Source: an uncultured Methanomicrobiales archaeon
GTDB taxonomy: Archaea; Halobacteriota; Methanomicrobia; Methanomicrobiales; Methanospirillaceae
Assembly: GCA_903828975.1 (NCBI GenBank)
Contig: CAIKOD010000040.1
Span: forward strand, 1-39,679
DNA: 39,679 bases
Direction: 5' to 3'
The position numbers were made by a program, and so were the translations under genes. Positions 1-6,917 of the stretch are shown here, one piece after another; position 1 is the first letter of the stretch; each line of letters starts with the position of its first letter. The notes beneath the pieces are model-generated. The model saw nothing but the letters and a program-made list of their open reading frames with translations. It was not told the origin of the DNA and searched no databases.

Positions 1-60
1 GCTGCGTTCCAAGCCAATACGCTCTTCTTTACTCAGGGAAACAACATATTTCTTCTTCAT
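1..60 (-). CDS. N-terminal fragment of probable IS630-type transposase (runs off the window)
   Basis: An ATG at 58-60 on the minus strand opens a frame that stays open to the window edge. Its first residues, MKKKYVVSLSKEER, are basic and followed by a helix-like stretch. This resembles the start of the helix-turn-helix domain of IS630-family transposases and related small HTH proteins. Only 20 codons are visible, so the family is a pattern-recognition guess. The AT-rich DNA after it and the apparently truncated gene at 123 fit an insertion-sequence border. It could instead be an ordinary HTH protein. Confidence 0.35.
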   Translation of the reverse strand, partial: MKKKYVVSLSKEERIGLERS

Positions 61-69
61 TTTATTTTT

Positions 70-96
70 ATAGTACGTACTTAGATAAAGTACTAT
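70..96. repeat. Short inverted repeat upstream of the transposase-like start
   Basis: The 7-base arms ATAGTAC (70-76) and GTACTAT (90-96) are exact inverted copies separated by 13 bases. They lie about 10 bases upstream of the transposase-like start codon. The repeat could be part of an element end or an operator for that gene. The sequence alone does not decide this. Confidence 0.4.
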
Positions 97-122
97 TGGA
101 TAATATTTATATATAATATTAA

Positions 123-485
123 TTGACCGCAAACACTAGTGACATTAGACCCGATATCGTAATAGGAAAAGTTGCTATTGAATTGAAGGGTCCAACCTAC
201 CATTACGATCTACAATCGATATATTCGAAATGTTTTGAATATCTAACTGAATATGAGGCGCTGGTTATCGTCCTTTTTGACCTCCATGCAACTGAAGGCC
301 AATTTAAAAAAGTCCTTAATAATGTCAACCGCTATTTCCCCAGAGCTGTAATAATTAGAAAGGAAGTAAAAAATCTCCCTGAATTTCAGGAAACATCTGA
401 AAAAGGTAATCAGTTCACAAAAGTACCCGAACCAAAACAACCACAAAAAGGTAATCGGTTCATAAAAAAACCCAGGAAACGATAA
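123..485 (+). CDS. Probable C-terminal remnant of a PD-(D/E)XK nuclease-like protein
   Basis: This 120-residue frame begins at TTG immediately after an in-frame TAA at 120-122. Near its N-terminus RPDIVI (residues 9-14) is followed by VAIELKG (18-24). This matches the D...(D/E)xK strand pair of PD-(D/E)XK nucleases, with D11 and E21-x-K23 as candidate metal-binding residues. About 60 residues of alternating helix and strand follow, then a basic, low-complexity tail with a repeated KGN(Q/R)F motif. The helix normally preceding the catalytic strand is absent. The frame sits just past an insertion-sequence-like border and is richer in A+T than its neighbours. I infer that the 5' part was lost and that what remains is probably inactive. 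A genuine short protein cannot be excluded. Confidence 0.45.
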   Translation: MTANTSDIRPDIVIGKVAIELKGPTYHYDLQSIYSKCFEYLTEYEALVIVLFDLHATEGQFKKVLNNVNRYFPRAVIIRKEVKNLPEFQETSEKGNQFTKVPEPKQPQKGNRFIKKPRKR

Positions 486-631
486 TTCTTTTAATCAGCC
501 AATTTATTTTAGGAATATCGAATATTTTCCATCGAGTGTTACCGTTGCAGGTATGGCAATCGTTCAGGACGATAGGAATCAGGGAATAATCAGGTGCAGG
601 CACAGGAAAAACCCCTTATACCGGAAAAAAG

Positions 632-892
632 TTATTTAGGTTTCTTCTGCCGTAATTCAGCGGCCATTTCGGGGTCCGGTACCCGGATCAGGAACGTACC
701 GTAACAGGGCTTCGTATAAGGTATAATTACGTCGTCCCCGTCAACGGCGATATAGAGCGGTGGTACGCCGATAAGATGCTTCTCAAATATCTTGTACCCG
801 GGCAACACCACGAAGTGTTCAGGAAAGTGCGAGAGAATATATTCCCGGCATTCTTTGAAGGTCGTATCCCTCATTAAAATTTCATGCTTCAT
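632..892 (-). CDS. DUF1894 family methanogen protein
   Basis: This small soluble protein of 86 residues starts MKHEILMRDTTFKECREYIL. It resembles DUF1894, a family of about 90 residues found in methanogens, with solved structures but no assigned function. The ATG at 890-892 overlaps the TGA (889-891) of the upstream DUF1890 gene in an ATGA arrangement, so I prefer it to the ATG six codons upstream. The coupling suggests stoichiometric expression and perhaps a complex with the DUF1890 protein. No signal peptide, membrane segment or catalytic motif is visible. The C-terminus is basic (RQKKPK). Family assignment is from memory of sequence patterns. Confidence 0.75.
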   Translation of the reverse strand: MKHEILMRDTTFKECREYILSHFPEHFVVLPGYKIFEKHLIGVPPLYIAVDGDDVIIPYTKPCYGTFLIRVPDPEMAAELRQKKPK

Positions 893-1368
893 AGATTCGA
901 GACAACCCATGGGAACACCTCGTCAATTTTGGCCTTAAGCGGCATCGGGTTATGCACTGCATTTACTGCAATTATTTCGGCAGGAAAATCCACCGAGGAG
1001 GCCACTTCCTGATAGTGCTCACCAAAGATGATCAGGATTTGGGCGGCCGGGGAAATCGCCTTCACCGTTGCTGCATAGGAAAGCCCGGCATCGTTGTGAA
1101 TGAAGGAAAAACAGTAATGAAAGTCCCGCTTTTTCTCTGCGAGCTGGGCAATACACCGGTCGATATCAATCACCTCGCCGATATAGTGGCGGTCAGGGTC
1201 TGCGACTTCGATATTCGTTCTCGCCGCGCGGTTCCCGGTAATCACCGTAGTTATTCCCTGCTTGCGGAGCTTACTGGCGAGGTATAATGCCATACTCGTC
1301 TGTATCGGTACCTGCGGGCACCCAAGGAGAAGAAGCGCGTCCCGCGGCCCTGTTTTCGTGTCCGGCAA
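889..1368 (-). CDS. DUF1890 family methanogen protein
   Basis: The 159-residue protein has an N-terminal strand-loop ALLLLGCPQVPIQT (about 12-25), followed by alternating helices and strands of a Rossmann-like alpha/beta fold. This matches DUF1890, a family of unknown function largely restricted to methanogens. The start is a TTG at 1366-1368. It is supported by a strong purine-rich Shine-Dalgarno element (AGGTGGATC on the minus strand) just upstream. The gene is translationally coupled to the DUF1894 gene. A role in methanogen physiology is suggested by family distribution only. The Cys in GCP near the N-terminus is the only obvious candidate functional residue. Confidence 0.75.
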   Translation of the reverse strand: MPDTKTGPRDALLLLGCPQVPIQTSMALYLASKLRKQGITTVITGNRAARTNIEVADPDRHYIGEVIDIDRCIAQLAEKKRDFHYCFSFIHNDAGLSYAATVKAISPAAQILIIFGEHYQEVASSVDFPAEIIAVNAVHNPMPLKAKIDEVFPWVVSNL

Positions 1369-1517
1369 TTCGATCCACCTTATCTAAACTAGCGGGCTCC
1401 TCTTATTTCAATAGTGCGAGTTATGCCGGCCGGGCAGGGAACATAACACGTATCCCATATGGCAGACTGCGGATGGTATGAACGGTACAGGGAGTACAAT
1501 CAGTCGTGCCGTGTTAA

Positions 1518-1859
1518 TCAGCCGGACGGACTATCCTTCGCCAGTTCATCGTTAAGCCAGGCGAGATAGGGTGGAAATCCCCCTGTGACAGGAATGACAA
1601 TCATTTCAGGGAGTTCATACGTGTGGAGACGCCGGATGGCATCCATCACCACGGTCTTTCTTGAATCCACTGTCTTGATAATCAGGAGGGTCTCGGCATC
1701 CTCGCATAATTCCCCTTTCCAGTGGTAATATGACGAAATTCCGGTCATGTTCACGCATGCAGCAATTCTTTCCCCGACAAGTGCTCGCGCGATGGCCTTC
1801 GCATTGTCAGGAGATGCAGTGGAGAGGATAATAACCGGGACATCAGTTGGCTGATTCAT
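1518..1859 (-). CDS. cutA: CutA1 divalent-ion tolerance protein
   Basis: At 113 residues the length is typical for CutA1, a small homotrimeric ferredoxin-like protein linked to copper and divalent-metal tolerance. Diagnostic stretches are ILSTASPDNAKAIARALV near residues 11-28, ERIAACVNM (30-38) with the conserved Cys, the YYHWKGEL motif (44-51), ETLLIIKT (56-63) and the HTYELPEMIVIPV segment (79-91). The ATG at 1857-1859 is the natural start. It is a single gene on the minus strand, with about 150 bases to DUF1890. The metal-response cassette starting at 2043 is nearby, but I see no operon link. The true ligand of CutA in archaea is unsettled. Confidence 0.93.
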   Translation of the reverse strand: MNQPTDVPVIILSTASPDNAKAIARALVGERIAACVNMTGISSYYHWKGELCEDAETLLIIKTVDSRKTVVMDAIRRLHTYELPEMIVIPVTGGFPPYLAWLNDELAKDSPSG

Positions 1860-1932
1860 AATGTAGTCAATCGTTCATTATGAGCAGCCAGGGATATGAA
1901 CCAGATGTATTATTTTCAAACCGCCGGATGCC

Positions 1933-2011
1933 GGGATGAACAAGAATAAGAAATGTGCTGGAAACCTGACGAAATCCCTGATTAGCAGATTAATTGGCGT
2001 ACAGATGCAAT
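1933..2011 (+). repeat. Left copy of a degenerate direct repeat flanking the arsR cassette
   Basis: The segment 1972-2011 aligns to 4184-4223 in the same orientation with 33 of 40 identities by hand count, including exact runs AAATCCCTGA and TAGCAGATT. Weaker similarity extends left to a shared GGGATGAA at 1933 and 4149. The two copies bracket the arsR-DGC-permease genes. Confidence 0.6.
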
Positions 2012-2042
2012 AAGTACTCAACTTACTACCTATTTCAATAAT

Positions 2043-2471
2043 CTACTTCTTATTCTTCCGGGGTTCATTGTAGCATATAAGTCTGGATTCAGGGACCTCC
2101 TTATCAGAATCCTGCGCGACAATGCTGTATTTCTTTCCCCTTTCGGTGAGACTATATATTATCCAGCTCCCTTGTTGTTCTCCAACGATTATGCCTGCTT
2201 TTTTCAGTACATTAAGATGATACGACAGTTTAGAATCAGAAATTCCAATAATTTCCCTGATTACACAAACACAAAGCGGTTGAGAGGTGAGAAGATGAAG
2301 GATCTTCATCCTGATCAGGTCAGAAAGGGCATGGTGGACCTCGACAAGATTTTGAAGTTCCTGGTCGTCAGGAAGCCGTGAAACCAATCCGTTCAACCCT
2401 CCGCTCCTGTCCAGCTCTTCCTGGATAACAGGTGGAATTGTTAATACTTCTTTTACAATCGGCCCAGTCAT
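2043..2471 (-). CDS. ArsR-family winged-helix metalloregulator
   Basis: A 142-residue ArsR/SmtB-type repressor. Residues 45-58 (HHALSDLIRMKILH) form the first helices of the domain. LCVCVI (66-71) places a CxC pair at C67 and C69, next to the helix-turn-helix, a position used for soft-metal or metalloid sensing in this family. The recognition helix region is ISDSKLSYHLNVLKKAGII (76-94), followed by the winged strand GSWIIYSL. The gene is divergent from the DGC protein and permease, and a 9-bp-arm palindrome covers its start codon. That is a classic autoregulated metal-response layout. The metal cannot be read from sequence: As(III), Zn and Cu are all possible. Confidence 0.88.
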   Translation of the reverse strand: MTGPIVKEVLTIPPVIQEELDRSGGLNGLVSRLPDDQELQNLVEVHHALSDLIRMKILHLLTSQPLCVCVIREIIGISDSKLSYHLNVLKKAGIIVGEQQGSWIIYSLTERGKKYSIVAQDSDKEVPESRLICYNEPRKNKK

Positions 2472-2492
2472 TTCAAAAATATATGAAATGAC
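2467..2492. promoter_or_regulatory. Palindromic operator between arsR and the DGC gene
   Basis: The perfect 9-base arms GTCATTTCA (2467-2475) and TGAAATGAC (2484-2492) flank the 8-base AT spacer AAAATATA. The left arm covers the arsR start codon at 2469-2471. The spacer and the adjacent ACAAAATATATT (2491-2502) could serve as TATA elements for the rightward operon. ArsR dimers typically bind such imperfect 12-2-12-like palindromes in promoters. Binding here is inferred. Confidence 0.65.
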
Positions 2493-2547
2493 AAAATATA
2501 TTACCCTTCACATCAAGACTTCAATAAAAGTTGAAACCGTGATCAGC

Positions 2548-2937
2548 ATGAACCATCAACAATCATCCTGTAATTGTGGATCGGAAGGAAAAACCACCCT
2601 AATTTATTCCTGTTCCGGCCTGGGGTCGAACGTGGGACAATTATCAAACGCTGCGGGCTGCCGCCTGACAAATGAAGGATTCGGAAGCGGATCGTGTCTT
2701 GCAGGTATTGGTGGGACCGTCGAAAAACTCATGGGAGTAGGAACAGCAGCAAACCGGCGGATTGTCATCGATGGCTGCCCTCTTGCCTGTGGAAAGAAAA
2801 TTATGGAGACACAGGGGCTTACCATTGATGACTATGTCGTTATCACAGACCTTGGCATTGAAAAAGTTGCGGGACCGGTATTTGATGAGTGTGATCTTGA
2901 AATGGTCGTCAATGCAGTGAAAAGTCACTGCTTATAG
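2548..2937 (+). CDS. DGC-domain putative zinc-binding protein
   Basis: The protein of about 129 residues is rich in cysteine (C8, C10, C22, C38, C50, C77, C81, C115, C128 counted from the ATG at 2548). It carries the hallmark DGCPLACGKK near residues 75-84, which defines the DGC domain (PF08859). Other landmarks are YSCSGLGSNVGQ (20-31) and SGSCLAGIGG (47-56). An upstream in-frame ATG at 2488 would overlap the palindrome, so I choose 2548. The domain is thought to bind metal and is often found beside metal permeases. Here it sits 60 bases before the permease start and opposite an ArsR repressor. A metallochaperone or metal-sequestering role is inferred. Confidence 0.85.
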   Translation: MNHQQSSCNCGSEGKTTLIYSCSGLGSNVGQLSNAAGCRLTNEGFGSGSCLAGIGGTVEKLMGVGTAANRRIVIDGCPLACGKKIMETQGLTIDDYVVITDLGIEKVAGPVFDECDLEMVVNAVKSHCL

Positions 2938-2997
2938 TACGCAATGGGGGAACAGTACTTTGGAAGAATCAACATTTCATATGGATGTTATCATTTC

Positions 2998-3960
2998 ATG
3001 ATTCCCGATTATCTGCAAATGTTTGCCGACTGGCTGACATACACTGTATTGGGAATGACTGCAGGAAGTCCGCTTGCGTCGTCGGTCAATTTCTTTATCT
3101 ATGATTCCATCAAGGTTACTGCTCTCCTCGCAATCATCGTATTCATTGTGGGGATCATCAGAACCTACATCACCCCGCAGAAGGTGAAAAAATTGGTCGG
3201 CGGGAGGACTGAAGGGGTTGGAAATGTTCTTGCGGCGTTGCTCGGGATCCCGACACCCTTCTGCTCCTGTTCTGCGGTCCCGCTGTTTATCGGGTTCGTT
3301 GAATCGGGTGTGCCGTTAGGGATTACCTTCTCGTTCCTGATTTCATCACCATTGATCAATGAGGTTGCGGTTGCAATGCTGTTCGCATTATTCGGCTGGC
3401 AGATTGCAGCACTATACATTGTATCAGGCCTGATCATTGCAATTGTTGCAGGAATTATTATCGGGCGGCTCCGCCTTGAAAGCCAGGTCGAAGAGTTTGT
3501 TTACAAATGCAAGATGTATGACCAACCCGATAAGACGATGACCTGGCGGGACCGGTTCGACTTTGCCGTTGGTGAGTCAAAAAGTATAACACTCAAAGTC
3601 CTGCCCTACATTCTCATCGGTATCGCCATTGGTGCGATAATTCACGGATATGCCCCGGCAGATTTCCTTGTGAATATCGCGGGACCTGATAACCCCCTTG
3701 CAGTCCCTATTGCCGTGCTGATAGGAATCCCACTCTACTCGAATGCTGCCGGGATGCTCCCGATCATGCAGGTACTGACCTCGAAAGGTATGGCCATCGG
3801 GACTGCCCTCGCCTTTATGATGGCGGTCGTCGGTCTCTCACTTCCGGAGATGATTATTCTCCGGCGGGTAATTAAAATCAAATTGATTGCAATATTTGTT
3901 GGAATCCTGTTTGTAGCCATTACACTGACCGGGTTACTTTTCAACGCTATACTCGGGTAA
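2998..3960 (+). CDS. ArsP/DUF318-type permease (probable metal or organoarsenical efflux)
   Basis: A polytopic membrane protein of about 320 residues with roughly eight hydrophobic segments. The signature TPFCSCSAVPLF has a membrane-embedded CxC pair, followed by ESGVPLGITFSFLISSPLINE. This defines the DUF318/ArsP permease family (PF03773), whose members export trivalent organoarsenicals or other soft metals. A second conserved repeat, GIPLYSNAAGMLPIM, lies in the C-terminal half. I chose the ATG at 2998 (MIPDYLQMFADWL) because family members begin just before the first membrane helix. The ATG at 2944 would add 18 residues. The gene follows the DGC gene in one operon opposite arsR. Substrate cannot be decided from sequence. 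Confidence 0.85.
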   Translation: MIPDYLQMFADWLTYTVLGMTAGSPLASSVNFFIYDSIKVTALLAIIVFIVGIIRTYITPQKVKKLVGGRTEGVGNVLAALLGIPTPFCSCSAVPLFIGFVESGVPLGITFSFLISSPLINEVAVAMLFALFGWQIAALYIVSGLIIAIVAGIIIGRLRLESQVEEFVYKCKMYDQPDKTMTWRDRFDFAVGESKSITLKVLPYILIGIAIGAIIHGYAPADFLVNIAGPDNPLAVPIAVLIGIPLYSNAAGMLPIMQVLTSKGMAIGTALAFMMAVVGLSLPEMIILRRVIKIKLIAIFVGILFVAITLTGLLFNAILG

Positions 3961-4424
3961 CAAGAGAAATAACGGTGCGAAATGGAAGGAGACCCTGGTT
4001 ATATTTGGGGAGTACTCTCTGCATGATGCCGGTGGGTATCCAGAGCCATAGTTTAGTAGAAAACTCACATGGGTATAAAGGACCACCCGCGAACAGGAAG
4101 ACGAGAAGGAACGTCTTGCAAAACAGAAAGATACCTGACCTAATCGCAGGGATGAATGAAAAACTGGGTCGGAAAACGTGATCAAATCCCTGAATAGCAG
4201 ATTGATGAGCGTAAAGGTACAATTTCCAAGTGCAATGTATGTAATACGAACACTCATGTTCAGTTATTGGTGGTTTTTACCTTATCAGAGAAAACATCTA
4301 AAAGATTGATACAATCACCGGTCGGAATAACCCGGACCCGGTACTGAAGAGAGATTCAGGGAATATTTATCTGGATTCTCTAAATAATCATAAAAAATTG
4401 ACCATACACCATTAAGGTATCAGT
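3961..4424. other. 464-base gene-free gap between permease and methyltransferase
   Basis: No convincing gene is visible. Short frames on both strands lack family patterns and good ribosome sites. The gap holds the right copy of the flanking direct repeat (4149-4223). An AT-rich stretch near 4374-4400 probably contains the methyltransferase promoter. Confidence 0.6.
4149..4223 (+). repeat. Right copy of the direct repeat flanking the arsR cassette
   Basis: This copy matches 1933-2011. The best conserved part is 4184-4223, with 33 of 40 positions identical to 1972-2011. It lies about 190 bases beyond the permease stop codon. Confidence 0.6.
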
Positions 4425-5174
4425 ATGATCGACCATGAGATCAAGGATGCAGTCCGGAAGAGCTGGGACCACTCCTCAGTTATGTATGACAGCTGTCCGG
4501 GCCACGGGATCGGAACAGAGGAAGAGAAAGTCGCATGGAAACAGGAACTGGCCCGGAACATACCAGAATCGCCACAAAGGGTACTCGATATAGGGTGCGG
4601 AACAGCTGTTATGGGCCTTCTGTTTGCTGAGATGGGACACCAGGTTACCGGGGTCGACCTTTCGGAAGCGATGTTAGCAAAAGCACGTGAGAAAGCTGAT
4701 GCACAAAACCTTCCGATTGAGCTGAGGACAGGGGATGCCGAACACCTTCCCTTCAGTAACGGATCTTTTGACGTGGTTGTCAACCGGCACCTCGTCTGGA
4801 CACTCCCTCACCCGGAGATTGCCCTGGAGGAATGGAACCGTGTCTTAAAAAAAGGGGGTGTGGTGCTCATCATCGAGGGGATCTGGAAGGATAATAGCGT
4901 TTCAATCCGGGCGAAACGAATATTGAGTGATGGGCTGGCAAAGATTTTTGGTCATACCCATGGCGGCCATTATGATGAAAAACTCAGGAGCCAGCTCCCC
5001 TATGATGGGGGAGTGCCGAAGGAAACAATGGTATCCGACCTGGAGCACGCGGGATTCACTGGCATCTGCTATCGGGATTTAATGTACATCCAGGAGATGC
5101 AGAAACCACAACAACTGTGGTACCGGAGATTCGCACCAGGCAAGACATACTATATCCTTGCTGCGATGAAATAG
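4425..5174 (+). CDS. Class I SAM-dependent methyltransferase
   Basis: A 249-residue protein with canonical class I motifs. Motif I is VLDIGCGTAVMGLLFAEMG (about 49-67), motif post-I is VTGVDLSEAML (70-80), an acidic GDAEHLPF (103-110) contacts adenine, and the motif IV-like SFDVVVNRHLVWTLPHPE is followed by LKKGGVVLIIEG. This is the Methyltransf_11 (UbiE-like) pattern for small-molecule targets. The substrate-binding C-terminal part (GHTHGGHYDEKLRSQLPY) is not diagnostic. The ATG at 4425 follows AAGGT by seven bases. A T-run at 5191 is a possible terminator, so the gene is probably monocistronic. The acceptor is unknown; proximity to the metal cassette hints at, but does not show, a metalloid or metallophore role. 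Confidence 0.85.
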   Translation: MIDHEIKDAVRKSWDHSSVMYDSCPGHGIGTEEEKVAWKQELARNIPESPQRVLDIGCGTAVMGLLFAEMGHQVTGVDLSEAMLAKAREKADAQNLPIELRTGDAEHLPFSNGSFDVVVNRHLVWTLPHPEIALEEWNRVLKKGGVVLIIEGIWKDNSVSIRAKRILSDGLAKIFGHTHGGHYDEKLRSQLPYDGGVPKETMVSDLEHAGFTGICYRDLMYIQEMQKPQQLWYRRFAPGKTYYILAAMK

Positions 5175-5495
5175 AACTGCATTGGGTTAATTTTTTATTC
5201 ACCTTAGAGAAAAAATGGGGCACTAGTTTATCTCTTCTGCATGGTATGGTTCAAACTGGCAAACTTGGGCTGTATCGCATTAACTAATAGCAGCATGATT
5301 AGATCTTAACAGGGTGGAAAAAGATAACCCATTATTGGTACTGATACTCAGTGTCAGTTACCAACATGAACCGCATAAAAACCAGCACATTAGCTCAGTT
5401 TTGGGGCCATCAGGCACCTTTAACAAATGAACCTCAAAAAGTAATACCTATATTCTAAAAGGTCCATTATTATAGGTATTTTTTGGGGAATACTG
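5175..5495. other. Gene-free gap with probable terminator and promoter
   Basis: The T-run in TTAATTTTTTATTC (5188-5201) is a plausible terminator for the methyltransferase. AT-rich CTATATTCTA near 5449-5458 may be the promoter of the small gene at 5496. Nothing else recognisable is seen. Confidence 0.45.
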
Positions 5496-5711
5496 ATGCA
5501 GGAATTAGGTTTTTTATCGATTGAAGGCAATAATGCGAAAATTATTACGGAACTTCCGGATCTGCAGAACTGGGTGATGGTTGATGTTTTCCCAACATTC
5601 TCCGATGCGGTATCACGTGCAAAAGCTGAACGTGTCACCAACCCGGACATTCGTTTACTCATCCTACCCTACAGGACCGGGTCCGCTGCCTTATTCAGGG
5701 AAAGGCTGTAA
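5496..5711 (+). CDS. Small hypothetical protein (71 aa)
   Basis: I do not recognise this protein. It begins MQELGFLSIEGNNAKIITEL. It is predicted to be soluble, with strand-like (KIITEL, RLLILPY) and helix-like (FSDAVSRAKAERV) segments and no Cys cluster or membrane helix. The ATG at 5496 follows GGGGAA by about seven bases, a reasonable ribosome site. Amino-acid composition looks like a real protein. The opposite-strand frame covering the same DNA does not. It converges on the radical SAM gene with only about 25 bases between the stop codons. A small alpha/beta domain is as far as I would go. Confidence 0.55.
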   Translation: MQELGFLSIEGNNAKIITELPDLQNWVMVDVFPTFSDAVSRAKAERVTNPDIRLLILPYRTGSAALFRERL

Positions 5712-5736
5712 AAAATAGTTGGATAGCCCCACGTTT

Positions 5737-6696
5737 TCACGGTTTCCGTATCCGGGCAGGAACGGTTAAACCGGCCACCGGTACCCTGCAATCCTCACAA
5801 TAAACCTGCGGGGGAGTGAGGATTGCCGGGTTGCTCTGCCGTTTCTCCTTTCGTACAAGATAACAGAGATGGCAGGCATCCGCGACCTTTACCGGGGGAA
5901 CACAGCCAAGAGTGCGGGACAGTTCTGCCGGGCCACCCCTGACCAGTGGTCCGCAGACGGGATGTGAGACCGGATCATACCGGCGTACCAACTCTTTGAG
6001 CGGCTGTTCCCAGACATTGCCAATCGAGATCCCCTGGCATATCTGGAGGGTCCCCAGCGCATCCACGTGGAGCCGGGCCGGTGTCACGAGGTCTTCGTAA
6101 GGGCAGCGGGTGAACTGCTGCCAGTCCCTGCAGACAGTATACGGGCTCAGTTTTTCAGCAGCCCGGCCCCGGAACATGATCCCACCCCCTTCGACAATCC
6201 CGGTCTTTTCTTCCCGTGAAGACCCGGAAGTGTCCGGCCCCGATGCACCGGGATCGAGGGCCAGGACTGATGCCGGTAACCCCATCTCCTGTGCAACCCT
6301 GAATGCACGCCGGGCCGGGTTGTCACTCCGGTTCTCGTAATGGAAGATATCATCGCTGATGCTCAGGTCCACGACCCCGAGATCGACAAGGGGCTCCAGG
6401 AAAAGCCGGGCATTCTCTTCCGAAGTTGCAAAGAACCCGTTGGTCACGACCCCGACAGAGAATTTCCGCCGGCGTGACTGCCGGATGCTTTCGATGAGGA
6501 GTGGGTAGAACAGGAATGGCTCCCCTCCTTCGAAGTACACGGTATCGACGGTACCCATATCCTTTGCCTGGTCCAGCACCTGGTTGATTTGACCGGGGGT
6601 AAAGGTACCTTCTGCGTCCGGACTACTGCATACAAAGCAGTGTTCACACGAGAGTGTGCACATATACGTCAGGATGAAATGGACCTGTTTGATCAT
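5737..6696 (-). CDS. Radical SAM protein with SPASM-like C-terminal cysteines
   Basis: This 319-residue enzyme has the radical SAM cluster motif C13-x3-C17-x2-C20 (CTLSCEHC) and the SAM-binding GGEP at 57-60. The C-terminal half is Cys-rich. It includes CRDW, RCPYED, the pattern GTLQICQGISIGNVW, a VCGP, a CHLC and a final CEDC, which resembles SPASM/twitch domains binding extra Fe-S clusters. GGIMFRGRAAEKL is a loop often seen in such maturases. It begins with ATG after GCGGAG. No peptide substrate gene is obvious next door; the 71-residue protein at 5496 is convergent, not co-transcribed. A peptide- or cofactor-modifying role is inferred from architecture only. Confidence 0.85.
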   Translation of the reverse strand: MIKQVHFILTYMCTLSCEHCFVCSSPDAEGTFTPGQINQVLDQAKDMGTVDTVYFEGGEPFLFYPLLIESIRQSRRRKFSVGVVTNGFFATSEENARLFLEPLVDLGVVDLSISDDIFHYENRSDNPARRAFRVAQEMGLPASVLALDPGASGPDTSGSSREEKTGIVEGGGIMFRGRAAEKLSPYTVCRDWQQFTRCPYEDLVTPARLHVDALGTLQICQGISIGNVWEQPLKELVRRYDPVSHPVCGPLVRGGPAELSRTLGCVPPVKVADACHLCYLVRKEKRQSNPAILTPPQVYCEDCRVPVAGLTVPARIRKP

Positions 6697-6732
6697 GGGA
6701 CTCCGCTTTTATGGTAACTTTTACTGGGTATT

Positions 6733-6748
6733 TCGTTTTTAAAAAGAT
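6733..6748 (-). promoter_or_regulatory. TATA-like element for the radical SAM gene
   Basis: The minus strand reads CTTTTTAAAAACG about 40 bases before the start codon at 6696. This spacing fits an archaeal TATA box followed by a short leader containing the GGAG ribosome site. Confidence 0.45.
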
Positions 6749-6854
6749 ATTCGTCAGCATCAGGTGGGATCATGGCCGCGGCTGCCCCCCTAGGAATGTC
6801 ATAAGAGGAAACATCCAGGCATTTCTAAAAAGCCAAAAATAATAATCATAACCG

Positions 6855-6868
6855 AAATTTTAAATTTT
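6855..6868 (+). promoter_or_regulatory. TATA-like element for the hydrolase lipoprotein
   Basis: AAATTTTAAATTTT lies about 50 bases upstream of the chosen start at 6918. It would place a transcription start near 6890. Confidence 0.45.
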
Positions 6869-6917
6869 GATAGTTAATAAGAGTTAATTCACGATGAATC
6901 GACGAAGAGGATCGTTT

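Noticed and set aside
3975-4181. 68-codon frame after the permease gene
   Set aside because: No ribosome site, no family pattern, and it ends inside the flanking repeat. A decayed gene is possible but cannot be shown.
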